Assembly (NCBI GenBank): GCA_964438865.1
Contig: CAYTMI010000004.1
Location: 1-64,000 of the forward strand
Origin: G016234445 sp964438865
GTDB taxonomy: Bacteria > Chloroflexota > Dehalococcoidia > Tepidiformales > Tepidiformaceae
Direction: 5' to 3'
DNA length: 64,000 nt
Each line of letters starts with the position of its first letter. The first letter of the stretch is position 1. The translations under genes and the position numbers were made by a program. Positions 16,741 to 25,435 of this stretch are shown piece by piece. The notes under the pieces were generated by a model. The model was not told the DNA's origin, searched no databases, and saw only the letters and a list, made by a program, of their open reading frames with translations.

Positions 16741-18054
16741 ATGGGGGTCGAACAACAACAAACCGGGAGAAAAGCCCTGGGCGAGCATTCACACACCCCC
16801 GCCCCCGAACGGGGCAGGCTGGCGTCCTGGATGGCGATCGGCGGCATGGTCGCCCTCGGCCTCCCTGGCATCACCCTCCGCCTCACCGGGACCCATCCGG
16901 ATGAGGTACTCGCGGCGTTCATCTTCGGCATCGCGATCCTCTCAGCGGCGTTTCTCCTCAGTTGGGCCGCGGAGACGGCCGAGATGGACATCTCCCAGGG
17001 CCTCGCCCTCGCCGTCATCGCGATCATCGCCGTCCTGCCCGAATACGCGGTTGACTTCGTCCTCGCGTGGAAAGCCGGCAGTAGCCCGGAGGAGGCCGAA
17101 AAGGGCCTCGCCATCGCCAACATGACCGGCGGCAACCGGCTCCTTATCGGTCTCGGCTGGCCGATCGTTTTTGCGCTTTTCTTCTTCCGCACGCGCCTGA
17201 AGGAACTCATTGTCGACCGCCAGCGCAGTCTCGAACTGGCGTTCCTCAGCGTCGCCACGCTCTATGTGCTCCTCATCCCCCTGCGCCACTCCGTCACCGT
17301 CATCGACACCATCGTGCTGGTCTCCCTCTTCGTCATCTACCTCTTCTTCACATCCCGCGTTGAGGCCGAAGAAGTCGAACTGGTGGGCCCGGCAAAAGCG
17401 ATGGGCGCCCTCCCCGATAGGAGGCGCCGCCCCCTGGTCGTGATCGTCCTGGTCTTTTCGGCGGCGGTGATCTTCACGTCCGCGGAGCCATTCGCCGAGG
17501 CCCTGGTCCACATCGGCGAACGCTTCGGCGTGTCCGAATTCCTCCTCATCCAGTGGCTAGCCCCTCTCGCATCCGAGTCGCCTGAGGTGCTGGTCGCCGG
17601 GCTCCTCGCATGGCGGGGCCGCGCGGCCGCCGGCATGGGCGTCCTGATTTCCTCCAAGGTCAACCAGTGGACGCTCCTCATCGGCACCCTCCCGATCGCC
17701 TTCCTCCTCTCGGCCGGCGAGTTTTCGTTCACTTCGGGGCTGCCGCTCGACGATCGCCAGCGCGAAGAAATCTTCCTCACTGCTGCCCAGTCCGCATTTG
17801 CAATCGCCGTCTTCGTGAACCTCCGCATGGGCCGCAAGGAAGCCGTCGCCCTCTTCCTCCTTTTCGCGACCCAGTTGTTCATCACCAACGAGAGCGCCCG
17901 GCTCGTCTATGCCAGCCTCTACGCCGTCCTCTGCCTCGTCATCCTCATCGCCAACCGCACCGATGTCCCGAAGACCGCCCGCGCCGCGTGGGACGTCATG
18001 CGCGGCCGTGGGGAAGAAGGCCCGCCCGAAAGCACCAGTCACGCCCTCGACTGA
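16741..18054 (+). CDS. CaCA-superfamily sodium(calcium)/proton exchanger-like protein
   Basis: About 437 residues with 10-11 membrane segments in two inverted halves. The alpha-repeat motifs are VLPEYAVDFVLAW followed by ANMTGGNRLLIG in the first half, and LASESPEVLVAGLLAW followed by SSKVNQWTLLIG in the second, which places it in a divergent exchanger branch. The acidic residues in PEY and SPE are the expected cation ligands. An in-frame ATG at 16684 is possible, but a TAGACT box at 16677-16682 ends 1 nt before it, which favours the ATG at 16741. Transport of Ca2+ or Na+ against H+ is inferred. Confidence 0.83.
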   Translation: MGVEQQQTGRKALGEHSHTPAPERGRLASWMAIGGMVALGLPGITLRLTGTHPDEVLAAFIFGIAILSAAFLLSWAAETAEMDISQGLALAVIAIIAVLPEYAVDFVLAWKAGSSPEEAEKGLAIANMTGGNRLLIGLGWPIVFALFFFRTRLKELIVDRQRSLELAFLSVATLYVLLIPLRHSVTVIDTIVLVSLFVIYLFFTSRVEAEEVELVGPAKAMGALPDRRRRPLVVIVLVFSAAVIFTSAEPFAEALVHIGERFGVSEFLLIQWLAPLASESPEVLVAGLLAWRGRAAAGMGVLISSKVNQWTLLIGTLPIAFLLSAGEFSFTSGLPLDDRQREEIFLTAAQSAFAIAVFVNLRMGRKEAVALFLLFATQLFITNESARLVYASLYAVLCLVILIANRTDVPKTARAAWDVMRGRGEEGPPESTSHALD

Positions 18055-18163
18055 CGCGGGCCGTCCCGCATCTACCCCGTAGGGCTGCGAACAGCCATCC
18101 CCGCCGCGCGGAGAGGCTCGCGTCCGCGCTGGATCGCTGAGGGAGGGGGGAAAAGGGGAGGTA

Positions 18164-18239
18164 TGGTACGCCCGGCAGGACTCGAACCTGCGACCTCTTG
18201 GTCCGCAACCAAACGCGCTATCCACTGCGCTACGGGCGC
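18164..18239 (-). tRNA. tRNA-Arg (anticodon GCG)
   Basis: The cloverleaf folds fully: a 7-bp acceptor stem with one terminal G-U pair, D-stem GCGC, anticodon stem TTTGG/CCAAG with loop TTGCGGA, and T-stem GCAGG/CCTGC. Discriminator A and an encoded CCA (18164-18166) are present. The anticodon GCG reads CGC. Most bacteria use ACG with inosine for this box, so a GCG arginine tRNA is unusual. It is cotranscribed with tRNA-Leu. Confidence 0.95.
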
Positions 18240-18252
18240 CCGCTGAATCCGA

Positions 18253-18338
18253 TGGTGCCGAAGGTGAGATTTGAACTCACACGCCCTAATGGACACTACG
18301 CCCTGAACGTAGCGCGTCTGCCATTCCGCCACTCCGGC
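18253..18338 (-). tRNA. tRNA-Leu (anticodon CAG)
   Basis: An 86-nt class II tRNA with acceptor GCCGGAG/CTTCGGC, anticodon stem CTACG/CGTAG around TTCAGGG (anticodon CAG, codon CUG), a long variable arm, T-arm GTGAG/CTCAC and encoded CCA. It lies 13 nt upstream of tRNA-Arg on the same strand. Confidence 0.96.
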
Positions 18339-18350
18339 CCTGGACATTTC

Positions 18351-18379
18351 ATTATGGGCCCGGCCGCCTACCCGTTCAA
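18351..18379 (-). promoter_or_regulatory. Promoter of the tRNA-Leu/tRNA-Arg operon
   Basis: On the minus strand TTGAAC (18374-18379) and CATAAT (18351-18356) are spaced by 17 nt, 12 nt before the tRNA-Leu 5' end. The -35 hexamer is identical to that of the divergent tRNA-Val promoter. Confidence 0.75.
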
Positions 18380-18402
18380 CCGAGCCGCTGCTCCTCCTCC
18401 GG

Positions 18403-18431
18403 TTGAACCCCGCCCGGCGGCATCCTATGCT
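18403..18431 (+). promoter_or_regulatory. Promoter of tRNA-Val
   Basis: TTGAAC (18403-18408), a 17-nt spacer and TATGCT (18426-18431), 10 nt before the tRNA-Val 5' end. Confidence 0.75.
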
Positions 18432-18441
18432 GCTAGTTCCG

Positions 18442-18518
18442 GGGCGGTTAGCTCAGTTGGTTAGAGCGCGTCGTTCACACCGACGAGGTCACTGGTTCGA
18501 GTCCAGTACCGCCCACCA
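18442..18518 (+). tRNA. tRNA-Val (anticodon CAC)
   Basis: A 77-nt tRNA with acceptor GGGCGGT/ACCGCCC, D-arm GCTC/GAGC, anticodon stem CGTCG/CGACG around TTCACAC (anticodon CAC, codon GUG), T-arm CTGGT/CCAG-type stem and encoded CCA. The flavin monooxygenase gene begins 52 nt downstream. Confidence 0.96.
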
Positions 18519-18570
18519 GTCACCCCGCCGCCCTGGTGCTCTGCGGCGAACCCCACCCCTTGGAGCCACC

Positions 18571-19794
18571 ATGGCGCGCATGAAGTTCGGCGTGTTCCTC
18601 GCGCCACACCATCCGATTGGCGAACATCCCACCCTCCAGATCCGGCGCGACCTCGATCTCGCCGAGACTCTCGACAAGCTGGGATACGACGAGTTCTGGG
18701 TCGGCGAACACCACTCCGGAGGCTGGGAGACCATCGCCTCCCCCGAGCTCTTCCTCGCCGCCGCGGGCGAACGCACCACCCGGATCATGCTTGGCACCGG
18801 CGTCGTCTCGCTGCCCTATCACCATCCCTTCAACGTCGCCCAGCGGATGGTCCAGCTCGACCATCTCACCCGTGGACGTGCCATGTTCGGTGTCGGCCCC
18901 GGGGCCCTGCCCTCCGACGCCCACACCCTCGGCATCGACCCCGCCGTCCAGCGCGACCGCATGGATGAGGCCCTCGGTGTCATCATCCGGCTCCTGCGCG
19001 AAGACAAGCCCTTCACCTACAAGAGCGACTGGTTCGAACTCAACGACGCGATGCTCCAGATCAAGCCGCTCCAGGAAGACATGCCCATCGCCGCGGCGTC
19101 GACACTGAGCCCGGCAGGGATGAAGGCCGCCGGCAAGTATGGCGTTGGCGTCATTTCCGTCGCCAGCCACACTGCCGACGGCCTCGCCGCCCTCCCGACC
19201 CAGTGGGGCTTCGGCGAAACCTACGCCCAGGAGTACGGGCAGGTCATCGACCGCAAGAACTGGCGCGTCCTCAGCCAGTGGCACATCGCCCCGACGAAGG
19301 AACAGGCCCTGGCCGAAGTCGGCGAGGGGCTCAAGCGCTGGCACAACGAGTACAACGTCGACATCCTCGGCCGCCCGAACGCCAACCACATCGAGGATGG
19401 CGTGGCGATGGCCCGGGCGATGGACCGTTCCGGCGCCGCCATGTTCGGCACCCCGGAGGAAGCTGTCGAAAAGATCGCCCACCTCCAGGAGATCAGCGGC
19501 GGCTTCGGCACCCTTCTCGGCTTCGCGCACGACTGGGCGGCCCCCGACCAGTGCCTCCGCAGCTACGAACTGTTCGCGCGCTACGTCATCCCCCGCGTCA
19601 CGCGCATGATCGAACCGGTCCAGCGTTCAGCGGACGCAGTCGCCGAACACAAGCAGGAGCTGATGGAGAAAGCCGGGCAGGCCGTCCTTTCGGCCATCCG
19701 CGCCCACAACGCCAGCCACCCCCGTCAGCAGAAGCCTGAAGGCACCGACGCCGGCGTCGTCGCCTACGCGACCACGGAGAAGCCGGCGGGGTAG
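18571..19794 (+). CDS. LLM-class flavin-dependent monooxygenase (luciferase-like)
   Basis: 407 residues with ATG preceded by GGAG. The N-terminus MKFGVFLAPHHP, the WVGEHHSGGWE loop near residue 48 and GTGVVSLPYHHPFNVAQ near 77 are typical of the bacterial luciferase TIM barrel that uses FMNH2. It resembles limonene 1,2-monooxygenase and alkanal monooxygenase-like groups, but the substrate cannot be read from sequence. No flavin reductase lies beside it. Confidence 0.9.
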   Translation: MARMKFGVFLAPHHPIGEHPTLQIRRDLDLAETLDKLGYDEFWVGEHHSGGWETIASPELFLAAAGERTTRIMLGTGVVSLPYHHPFNVAQRMVQLDHLTRGRAMFGVGPGALPSDAHTLGIDPAVQRDRMDEALGVIIRLLREDKPFTYKSDWFELNDAMLQIKPLQEDMPIAAASTLSPAGMKAAGKYGVGVISVASHTADGLAALPTQWGFGETYAQEYGQVIDRKNWRVLSQWHIAPTKEQALAEVGEGLKRWHNEYNVDILGRPNANHIEDGVAMARAMDRSGAAMFGTPEEAVEKIAHLQEISGGFGTLLGFAHDWAAPDQCLRSYELFARYVIPRVTRMIEPVQRSADAVAEHKQELMEKAGQAVLSAIRAHNASHPRQQKPEGTDAGVVAYATTEKPAG

Positions 19795-19849
19795 CGCCCC
19801 CAGGCCACATTGCTGCCCACCTTGGCGCGCAGCCCCGGCCCCGAGCGGT

Positions 19850-19855
19850 CATAAT
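19850..19855 (+). promoter_or_regulatory. Candidate -10 box of leaderless nagA
   Basis: CATAAT ends 6 nt before the nagA ATG, so the transcript probably begins at or next to the start codon; no Shine-Dalgarno sequence is present. Confidence 0.55.
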
Positions 19856-19861
19856 GGCGCC

Positions 19862-21037
19862 ATGCCCCGCAGGCTTCTTGTTTCGAACGCGGTCCTCGCG
19901 CTCCCCGGCGGACTCTCCCGCGGCGACCTTCTCTGCGAGGGCTCGCGGATCGTCGCCATCGGGCGCAAGATCGAATCCGCCGGGGCTGCCGTGTTCGACG
20001 CCCAGGGCCTCACGGCCGGTCCCGGGTTCATCGACATCCATGTCCACGGCGGTGGAGGCCACTCGTTCTTCCGCCGTGACCCCGACCGCATCCGCGCCTA
20101 CAGCGCATGGGCGCCACGCAACGGGCTCACCTCCTATCTGATCAGCACCATCGGCCGCGACGACGACGACACCGCGACCATTTTCGAAAGCCTCGCCCCG
20201 ACCATCGGCGCGACCCCCGGAGCCGAACCGGTCGGATTCCACCTGGAAGGGCCGTTCATCAATCCCCTGCGTAAGGGGGCTTTCGACCCTGCGATGCTCC
20301 GCGCCCCGCGCCCATGGGAGTTCGACCGCTACCAGGCGGCCGCCGGGGGGCTCATCCGCCAGGTCACCTTCGCGCCCGAACTGCCCGGCGCGCTCGAACT
20401 CGCCGCCGCGATTTCCGCCAGCGGCGCCATCCCCGCGATGGGCCACACCGACGCGACCGTGGAAGAGTGCCGCGCCGGGTTCGATGCCGGCGTGAAGCAC
20501 GTCACCCACCTCTTCAACGCGATGCGCCCCATCCACCAGCGCGAGGGCGGGCCCATCGTCGCGGCCCTGCTCGAAGACTCGGTCACCTGCGAACTCATCT
20601 GCGACGGCGCCCATATCGCCCCGGACCCGCTGCGCCTCGCCTATCGCGTCCTCGGGCCCCATCGCGCCGTGGTCGTCACCGACAACCTCCACATCGCCGG
20701 CACCGGCGCCGAAGGCGGCCACTTCGCCGGCCAGGAGGTCAAAGTCTCGGGCGCGAAGGCCGAGCGGGCCGACGGGACGATCGTTGGCAGCGTCGCCACC
20801 ATCGACCAGCACTTCCGTAACGTGGTCGACTTCCTCGATGTGGACCTGCCGACTGCGTTCCGGCTTTGCGCCACGAATGCCGCGCGGGTGGCGGGCGTCC
20901 AGCGCACCAAGGGCTGCCTCGAACGCGGCTACGACGCCGACATCGTCTTCCTCGACGGTGACCTCAACGTCGCGGCGACCGTCTGCCGGGGCGAACTTGC
21001 GTTCAATCGCGACGAGTGGCGCCTCCGCCCCGCCTGA
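19862..21037 (+). CDS. nagA: N-acetylglucosamine-6-phosphate deacetylase
   Basis: A 391-residue amidohydrolase. Motifs in order are GFIDIHVHGGGGHSFF near residue 57, HLEGPFINPLRKGAF near 126 (metal-ligand Glu), GHTDATVEE near 194 (His), VTHLFNAMRPIHQRE near 215 (His), CDGAHIAPDPL near 248, and catalytic Asp in VVVTDNLHIAGTG near 273. It deacetylates GlcNAc-6-P in amino-sugar salvage. Its last 35 nt overlap nagB on the opposite strand. Confidence 0.95.
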   Translation: MPRRLLVSNAVLALPGGLSRGDLLCEGSRIVAIGRKIESAGAAVFDAQGLTAGPGFIDIHVHGGGGHSFFRRDPDRIRAYSAWAPRNGLTSYLISTIGRDDDDTATIFESLAPTIGATPGAEPVGFHLEGPFINPLRKGAFDPAMLRAPRPWEFDRYQAAAGGLIRQVTFAPELPGALELAAAISASGAIPAMGHTDATVEECRAGFDAGVKHVTHLFNAMRPIHQREGGPIVAALLEDSVTCELICDGAHIAPDPLRLAYRVLGPHRAVVVTDNLHIAGTGAEGGHFAGQEVKVSGAKAERADGTIVGSVATIDQHFRNVVDFLDVDLPTAFRLCATNAARVAGVQRTKGCLERGYDADIVFLDGDLNVAATVCRGELAFNRDEWRLRPA

Positions 21038-21734
21038 GCAGCGCCGCCGCCCCGGTATCGAGCACCACCACGGTCGCGGGGTGGCCTTGGAGGTAGCTCG
21101 CCGGGCAGTGGGGCCCCTCAGGCCCTTCGAGCGCCTCCGCCACGATCGCTGCCTTGGCCGGTCCGGTCGCCAGCAGCACCGCCCGCCGCGCCCCGAGGAG
21201 CTCCGCCAGCCCGAGAGTCAGACCCGTGTCCGGCGTCTCCAGGCCCCAACACCCCCGGGCCGCCGCCATCGAGGCTTCGGTCAGCCGAACCGCGCGCGCA
21301 CTGGTGCCAGGGCCCGACCCCGGTTCGTTGAAGGCGAGGTGCCCATTCGTGCCGATCCCCAGGACCACGAGGTCGAGCCCGCCGGCCGCCTCCAGCGCCG
21401 TCGCCAATCGGTTGCACTCCACAGCCCGGTCCGGGGCGTCCGGGTCGAACTGCTCGACGGCCGCTGCGCCCGGGATCGCCCCCCAGTGGAGGGCGAAGTA
21501 CGCGCGGTTCGCACAGGGGTGGTCGCGGCGCCCGCCGTACTCATCAATGGCGAACGGCCGCACCCGGGCCACCCACTCGGCGCCGGCCCGCGCCCGGAGC
21601 GCAGCGTACAGCGGCACCGGCGTCTTCCCCGTCGCCAAACCGACGACCGGCGACGCAATGTCCGCCGTCGCCCGGAAGACGGCTTCGAGGGCCGCGTCGC
21701 CGAACCGCTCCGGCTCCACGACGATGACCTCCAT
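21003..21734 (-). CDS. nagB: Glucosamine-6-phosphate deaminase
   Basis: 243 residues with LATGKTPVPLYAAL near 34, FAIDEYGG near 61 (catalytic Asp), and LGIGTNGHLAFNEPGSG near 125 (catalytic His and Glu). It converts GlcN-6-P to fructose-6-P and ammonia, the step after NagA. Convergent with nagA, overlapping its end by 35 nt, and directly abutting the stop codon of the upstream metal-receptor gene, with which it is likely cotranscribed. Confidence 0.93.
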   Translation of the reverse strand: MEVIVVEPERFGDAALEAVFRATADIASPVVGLATGKTPVPLYAALRARAGAEWVARVRPFAIDEYGGRRDHPCANRAYFALHWGAIPGAAAVEQFDPDAPDRAVECNRLATALEAAGGLDLVVLGIGTNGHLAFNEPGSGPGTSARAVRLTEASMAAARGCWGLETPDTGLTLGLAELLGARRAVLLATGPAKAAIVAEALEGPEGPHCPASYLQGHPATVVVLDTGAAALLRRGGGATRRD

Positions 21735-22487
21735 CTAACGATCCCTCGCAGCAGGCGCGGCCGTGCCCAGCAATTCCCGTAGTTCCCGGATGGCCACGGG
21801 CATCCGCGGGCCGTACCACCACAGCCACTTCCCATCGATCACCCGCGCCGGGGCGATGGCGGCGAACTGAGCTGCGTGGGAAGGCCGCCATGCGTAGGGC
21901 TCGTCCGGGAGGAGCACGAGGTCAGGATGGAGCGCGGCGACTGCGTCCGTACTCACTTCCGGATACCGCGCCAGCTCGCGCAGGACGTTGACGCCCCCGC
22001 AGCGCTCGATCAGGTCGCCTCCGTATGTCCCCGAGCCCAGGCCCAGGAGCGGCTTTCGCCACACCCCCACGAAGACGCGCGCTCCGGTCGCCGGCCGGAC
22101 GCCCTCCAGCGCCCGGTCGATCTCCACCACCAGCCCCTGCGCGCGCTCCGAAGCCCCGAAGAGGCGCCCGAAGTCCAGGATCATCGCCGTCGCTTCGTCC
22201 ACGGTATTGGGGTCGGTCAGCAACACCTCGACGCTGGCAGCCCGGAGTGCCTCGACATCCTCGCGCCGGTTCTCTTCCTTGTTGGCGATCACGAGGTCCG
22301 GGCGCAGGCCGAGCACCGCCGCGAGGTCCGGGTTCTTGGTCCCGCCCACCAACGTCGCGCGCTCGACCTCGCCGGCTGGTTCTGTGCAGAACCGGGTCCG
22401 CCCGACGACGCGCTCGCCGCAACCCAGCCAGAACAGCAGCTCTGTCAGGCTGGGCACGAGCGAAACAACCCGTCCGGCTACCATCAC
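21735..22487 (-). CDS. Helical-backbone metal receptor (BtuF/FhuD-like), no signal peptide
   Basis: 250 residues resembling cobalamin or siderophore-binding proteins: VVSLVPSLTELLFWLG at residues 7-22, GGTKNPDLAAVLGLRPDLVIANKEEN near 48-73 and LHPDLVLLPDEPYAW near 194. The N-terminus lacks a signal sequence or lipobox, so it is probably cytoplasmic, as in several stand-alone members of this fold. No ABC permease or ATPase lies nearby. It abuts nagB, but a functional link to amino sugars is not evident. Confidence 0.8.
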   Translation of the reverse strand: MMVAGRVVSLVPSLTELLFWLGCGERVVGRTRFCTEPAGEVERATLVGGTKNPDLAAVLGLRPDLVIANKEENRREDVEALRAASVEVLLTDPNTVDEATAMILDFGRLFGASERAQGLVVEIDRALEGVRPATGARVFVGVWRKPLLGLGSGTYGGDLIERCGGVNVLRELARYPEVSTDAVAALHPDLVLLPDEPYAWRPSHAAQFAAIAPARVIDGKWLWWYGPRMPVAIRELRELLGTAAPAARDR

Positions 22488-22518
22488 CGGAGCTTATCGG
22501 CGGCCGCCTCCCCGCACA

Positions 22519-22555
22519 AAGGCGTCGCCCTGGTGCCGGGCGGCGGAGACGCCTT
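22519..22555 (-). terminator. Terminator hairpin after the htrA-like gene
   Basis: AAGGCGTC (22519-22526) pairs with GACGCCTT (22548-22555) and inner GC bases extend the stem. It lies 2 nt beyond the protease stop codon. Confidence 0.65.
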
Positions 22556-22557
22556 CG

Positions 22558-23685
22558 TCAGGATGCCGGGGCTGTCCCCAGCGTCACCTTGAGCGTCAGC
22601 TTCTTGCCGTCGCGGTAAATGTCCACCTCCACGGTCTCGCCGGGATGGTGTTCGATCATCGCGATGGCGAGGTCGGCCTCGTTCCGGATTCGGTCGCTTC
22701 CGATGGTGACGATGACATCCCCGGCCTTGATGCCCGCGGTCGCCGCCGGGCCGCCGGCCTGGACGCTGCGGTCGCCGAGGACCACGCCGCCTTCCGCCGG
22801 GATCCCCAGTTCCGCGGCCCTCGCCGGCCGGAGCGCGTCGAAGGCGGTGATCCCGAGCAGCCCGCGGTTGACCTTGCCGGTTTCCTTCAGCTGGGAGTAG
22901 ACCGCCTTCACGGTGTCCACGCCGACCGCGAAACCGATCCCGGGCGCCACGTTTCCCGTCGTTGGGTCCGACTTGATCGCGGTGTTCACGCCGATCACTT
23001 CGCCTGAGAGGTTCAGCAGCGGGCCGCCGCTGTTGCCGTGGTTAATCGCTGCGTCGGTCTGGATCGCGCCCAGGATCGTCGAGCTCTCCTCGATCCCGCG
23101 GTTCTTCGCGCTCACAATGCCGCGCGTCACCGAGAACGAGGCGCCTTCTCCCCCGCTCAGGTCCAGGGCAAAACCGATCGCCACCACGTCCTGGCCGACC
23201 AGCGTGTTCGCCAGGCTCCCGAACTTGAGCGGCTTCAGGCCGGAAGCGTCTATCTTCACCAGGGCAAGGTCCGAACGCGGGTCGACGCCTACCACTTTCC
23301 CGGTCTTCACCGCCCCGTCGTTCAGGGTGACCTGTACGGTCGTGAGGGTCCGGCCCGCCGTCGAAGTCACCACGTGATTGTTGGTGATGATGTCGCCGTC
23401 GGCGCTCACCACGAACCCCGACCCCACGCCGGACGTTGTCTCAATCCGGACGACCGACGGCTCCGCGAGCTTCACGAGGTCCGCGACCGACATCTCCTTT
23501 GTGGTTGAGAGCGACGTCGTCGTCGTGCCCGGTTGGGCCGATGGCGCAGGCGTGCTTGTGGAGACGGCAGGGAGATCGCCAGCGCTGTCAGCTGTCGGCG
23601 CGGTCCCCCCGGAAGAACACGCGGCCGCCCCGAGCAAGGCGAGCCCGGCGAGAGGGATGGTCAGAAGGCGAGCGAAACGGGGCAT
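22558..23685 (-). CDS. HtrA/DegP-like serine protease lipoprotein with PDZ domain
   Basis: 375 residues. The signal peptide ends in lipobox LLGAAAC with lipidated Cys23, followed by a Thr/Ser-rich linker. The trypsin-like domain has the triad His104 (TNNHVV), Asp139 (PRSDLALVK) and Ser219 (HGNSGGPL). One PDZ domain follows from about residue 280 (GGVVLGDRSVQAGGPA, IKAGDVIVTIGSDRI). It should degrade misfolded proteins outside the membrane. The start is set by the lipoprotein signal; longer in-frame starts would lack one. It is divergent from the ECF sigma gene, consistent with an envelope-stress locus. Confidence 0.93.
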   Translation of the reverse strand: MPRFARLLTIPLAGLALLGAAACSSGGTAPTADSAGDLPAVSTSTPAPSAQPGTTTTSLSTTKEMSVADLVKLAEPSVVRIETTSGVGSGFVVSADGDIITNNHVVTSTAGRTLTTVQVTLNDGAVKTGKVVGVDPRSDLALVKIDASGLKPLKFGSLANTLVGQDVVAIGFALDLSGGEGASFSVTRGIVSAKNRGIEESSTILGAIQTDAAINHGNSGGPLLNLSGEVIGVNTAIKSDPTTGNVAPGIGFAVGVDTVKAVYSQLKETGKVNRGLLGITAFDALRPARAAELGIPAEGGVVLGDRSVQAGGPAATAGIKAGDVIVTIGSDRIRNEADLAIAMIEHHPGETVEVDIYRDGKKLTLKVTLGTAPAS

Positions 23686-23791
23686 CGTCACTTGTGGCAC
23701 CTGCGAATCGGTATGGCCCCAGTGTGGCGCCTGTCCCGCAAATCCACCGTAAACCCACTGCCCGAATACAACGGCCGGGTAAAGGCGGGGG

Positions 23792-23819
23792 TTGGCAGCA
23801 GCTTGCCGGGGTGTATGAT
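23792..23819 (+). promoter_or_regulatory. Promoter of the ECF sigma operon
   Basis: TTGGCA (23792-23797), a 16-nt spacer and TATGAT (23814-23819), 17 nt before the ATG at 23837. Confidence 0.6.
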
Positions 23820-23836
23820 GCGGATTCGGACAGCGC

Positions 23837-24502
23837 ATGCAATTTCGCGGAGATCCGGGCACCTCAAGTCTACGTAACATTACCGGGACGGGAGATATCC
23901 CCCTCTCCCTCGGCGATGACCACACCGGTCGTCGAACCTGGACCGATGAGGCCCTCATGGCAGCCGTCGTTATCCGCGACCCGCTCGCATTCGCGGTGAT
24001 CTACGACCGTTACGTCGCGCTTGTCTATTCCGCCAGCGTCCGCGTCCTGGCCGATGTCCACGAAGCCGAAGACGTGACACAGGACGTGTTCGTGCGGCTG
24101 TGGCGCCGCCCCGAGACCTTCATCTCCGAGCGCGGCCGCTTCCTCAGCTGGCTCATGAGCGTCGCCAGGAACCGCGCCGTCGACGAACTCCGCTCGCGCG
24201 GCCGTCGCCACCGTCGCGAAGTGCTCAACGGGGAGAGCGTGGACGACGACCCATCCGCGCTGGTGCCGGCTGAAACCGACGACCCGCTCCTCACCGCCCA
24301 GCTCCACGAAGCCCAGAAGCTGGTGCGTGCCGCGCTCGTCGGGCTTCCTGCCGAACAGCGCCGGGCGCTCGAACTCGCCTACTTCGGCGGGTTCACACAG
24401 CAGGAGATATCCGTCGTCCTTCACGAGCCGCTGGGGACCGTAAAGACGCGAATTCGCCTCGGGATGCAGAAGCTCCGCCGCGCGCTAGAGAATCGACTGT
24501 AG
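23837..24502 (+). CDS. ECF-type RNA polymerase sigma factor
   Basis: 221 residues. Region 2 runs from FAVIYDRYVALVYSASVRVL to EAEDVTQDVFVRLWRRPE (residues about 52-97), region 2.4-like WLMSVARNRAVDELRSR follows, and region 4 contains LPAEQRRALELAYFGGFTQQ and LGTVKTRIRLGMQKLR. It resembles the SigK group, which pairs with RskA-type anti-sigma factors, and such a gene follows after 15 nt. An ATG at 23957 is a possible alternative start that would drop a poorly conserved N-terminal tail. Confidence 0.93.
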   Translation: MQFRGDPGTSSLRNITGTGDIPLSLGDDHTGRRTWTDEALMAAVVIRDPLAFAVIYDRYVALVYSASVRVLADVHEAEDVTQDVFVRLWRRPETFISERGRFLSWLMSVARNRAVDELRSRGRRHRREVLNGESVDDDPSALVPAETDDPLLTAQLHEAQKLVRAALVGLPAEQRRALELAYFGGFTQQEISVVLHEPLGTVKTRIRLGMQKLRRALENRL

Positions 24503-24517
24503 GTCCGGACGACGACG

Positions 24518-25369
24518 ATGGAAGCGCACATCTCCCAAGAACAAGCTGACGAATACGCCATCGGTGCGCTCGAACCCGAACTCGAGCGTCTCATCGCCCT
24601 TCACCTCGCCGAATGCGGCGCCTGCCGCGACATCGTCCGCGACTCGGAGCGGCTGGCGCTTACCCTTTCCCTGAGCGTGCCTCGCCGGAAGCCATCGCGA
24701 AGCCTTCGCTCACGCGTCTTCCAGTCGGCCGGGATTGCCCGCCCGAGCCCGTTACGGCGGGCGTGGAGTCTGGGCCGCGCCGCAGCCGGGCTGGCTGCTG
24801 TGATCGTCGCCATCGCGGCCTTCACGGGGATGGTCTCGGTGCGCAGCCAGATCGACCACCTCCGCGAAGACAACCGGGACCTCCGGGGACAGGTCAGCCG
24901 CGCGCTCTCCCAGGAAGTGGAGATCGCCGCCCTCACCCGCCGCCTCAGCGACGCAGAGCGCACCGCGTTCGAACTCGACCAGGCCACCAGCGACGACCGG
25001 GACCTTCTCCTCGCCCTCCTCTCCCCCACCAGCGACGTCGCCGAGGTGGTGTCCGTGGACGAAAAGAGCACCTCCATCGGCCGCCTCGTCTGGGACGAAG
25101 ACCAGAAGCGCGTCTGGTTCGTGGCCGCCGGCCTGGAACAGCGCCCGGCGGGCGAGACCTATCAGATCTGGGTGAGCACTGGCGGGCGCTACGTGAGCAT
25201 CGGCACCTTCAACAGCGACTCGCAGGGGTTCGCACGCTACGGGACCACGCTCCCGCAAGGCCTCAAGACCTACGAAAGCGCCGTGGTCACCATCGAACGG
25301 TATGGCGGTGCTCCGGAACGCTCCGGCCCGGGCGTCTTCGTCAGCGACCTTTCCCGCTTCCGGCGTTAG
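24518..25369 (+). CDS. RskA-family anti-sigma factor with zinc-binding ASD
   Basis: 283 residues. The N-terminal anti-sigma domain has the ZAS motif His29-x3-Cys33-x2-Cys36. One transmembrane segment lies at about residues 88-108 (AAGLAAVIVAIAAFTGMV), then a coiled coil at 112-160 and a C-terminal extracytoplasmic RskA domain (LVWDEDQKRVWFVAAGL through GGAPERSGPGVFVSDLSRF). It should hold the upstream sigma factor at the membrane until a redox or envelope signal releases it. The zinc Cys pair suggests thiol sensitivity. Confidence 0.92.
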   Translation: MEAHISQEQADEYAIGALEPELERLIALHLAECGACRDIVRDSERLALTLSLSVPRRKPSRSLRSRVFQSAGIARPSPLRRAWSLGRAAAGLAAVIVAIAAFTGMVSVRSQIDHLREDNRDLRGQVSRALSQEVEIAALTRRLSDAERTAFELDQATSDDRDLLLALLSPTSDVAEVVSVDEKSTSIGRLVWDEDQKRVWFVAAGLEQRPAGETYQIWVSTGGRYVSIGTFNSDSQGFARYGTTLPQGLKTYESAVVTIERYGGAPERSGPGVFVSDLSRFRR

Positions 25370-25435
25370 CCTGCGGTCCCCGCCTCCGGACACGTCCCCG
25401 CTTCGCCGGTTGGGCTCGCCCGCCGGAATTGGCCA

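Noticed and set aside
18055..18520. Integrative element at the tRNA cluster
   Set aside because: No integrase, no duplicated tRNA 3' end and ordinary neighbours on both sides.
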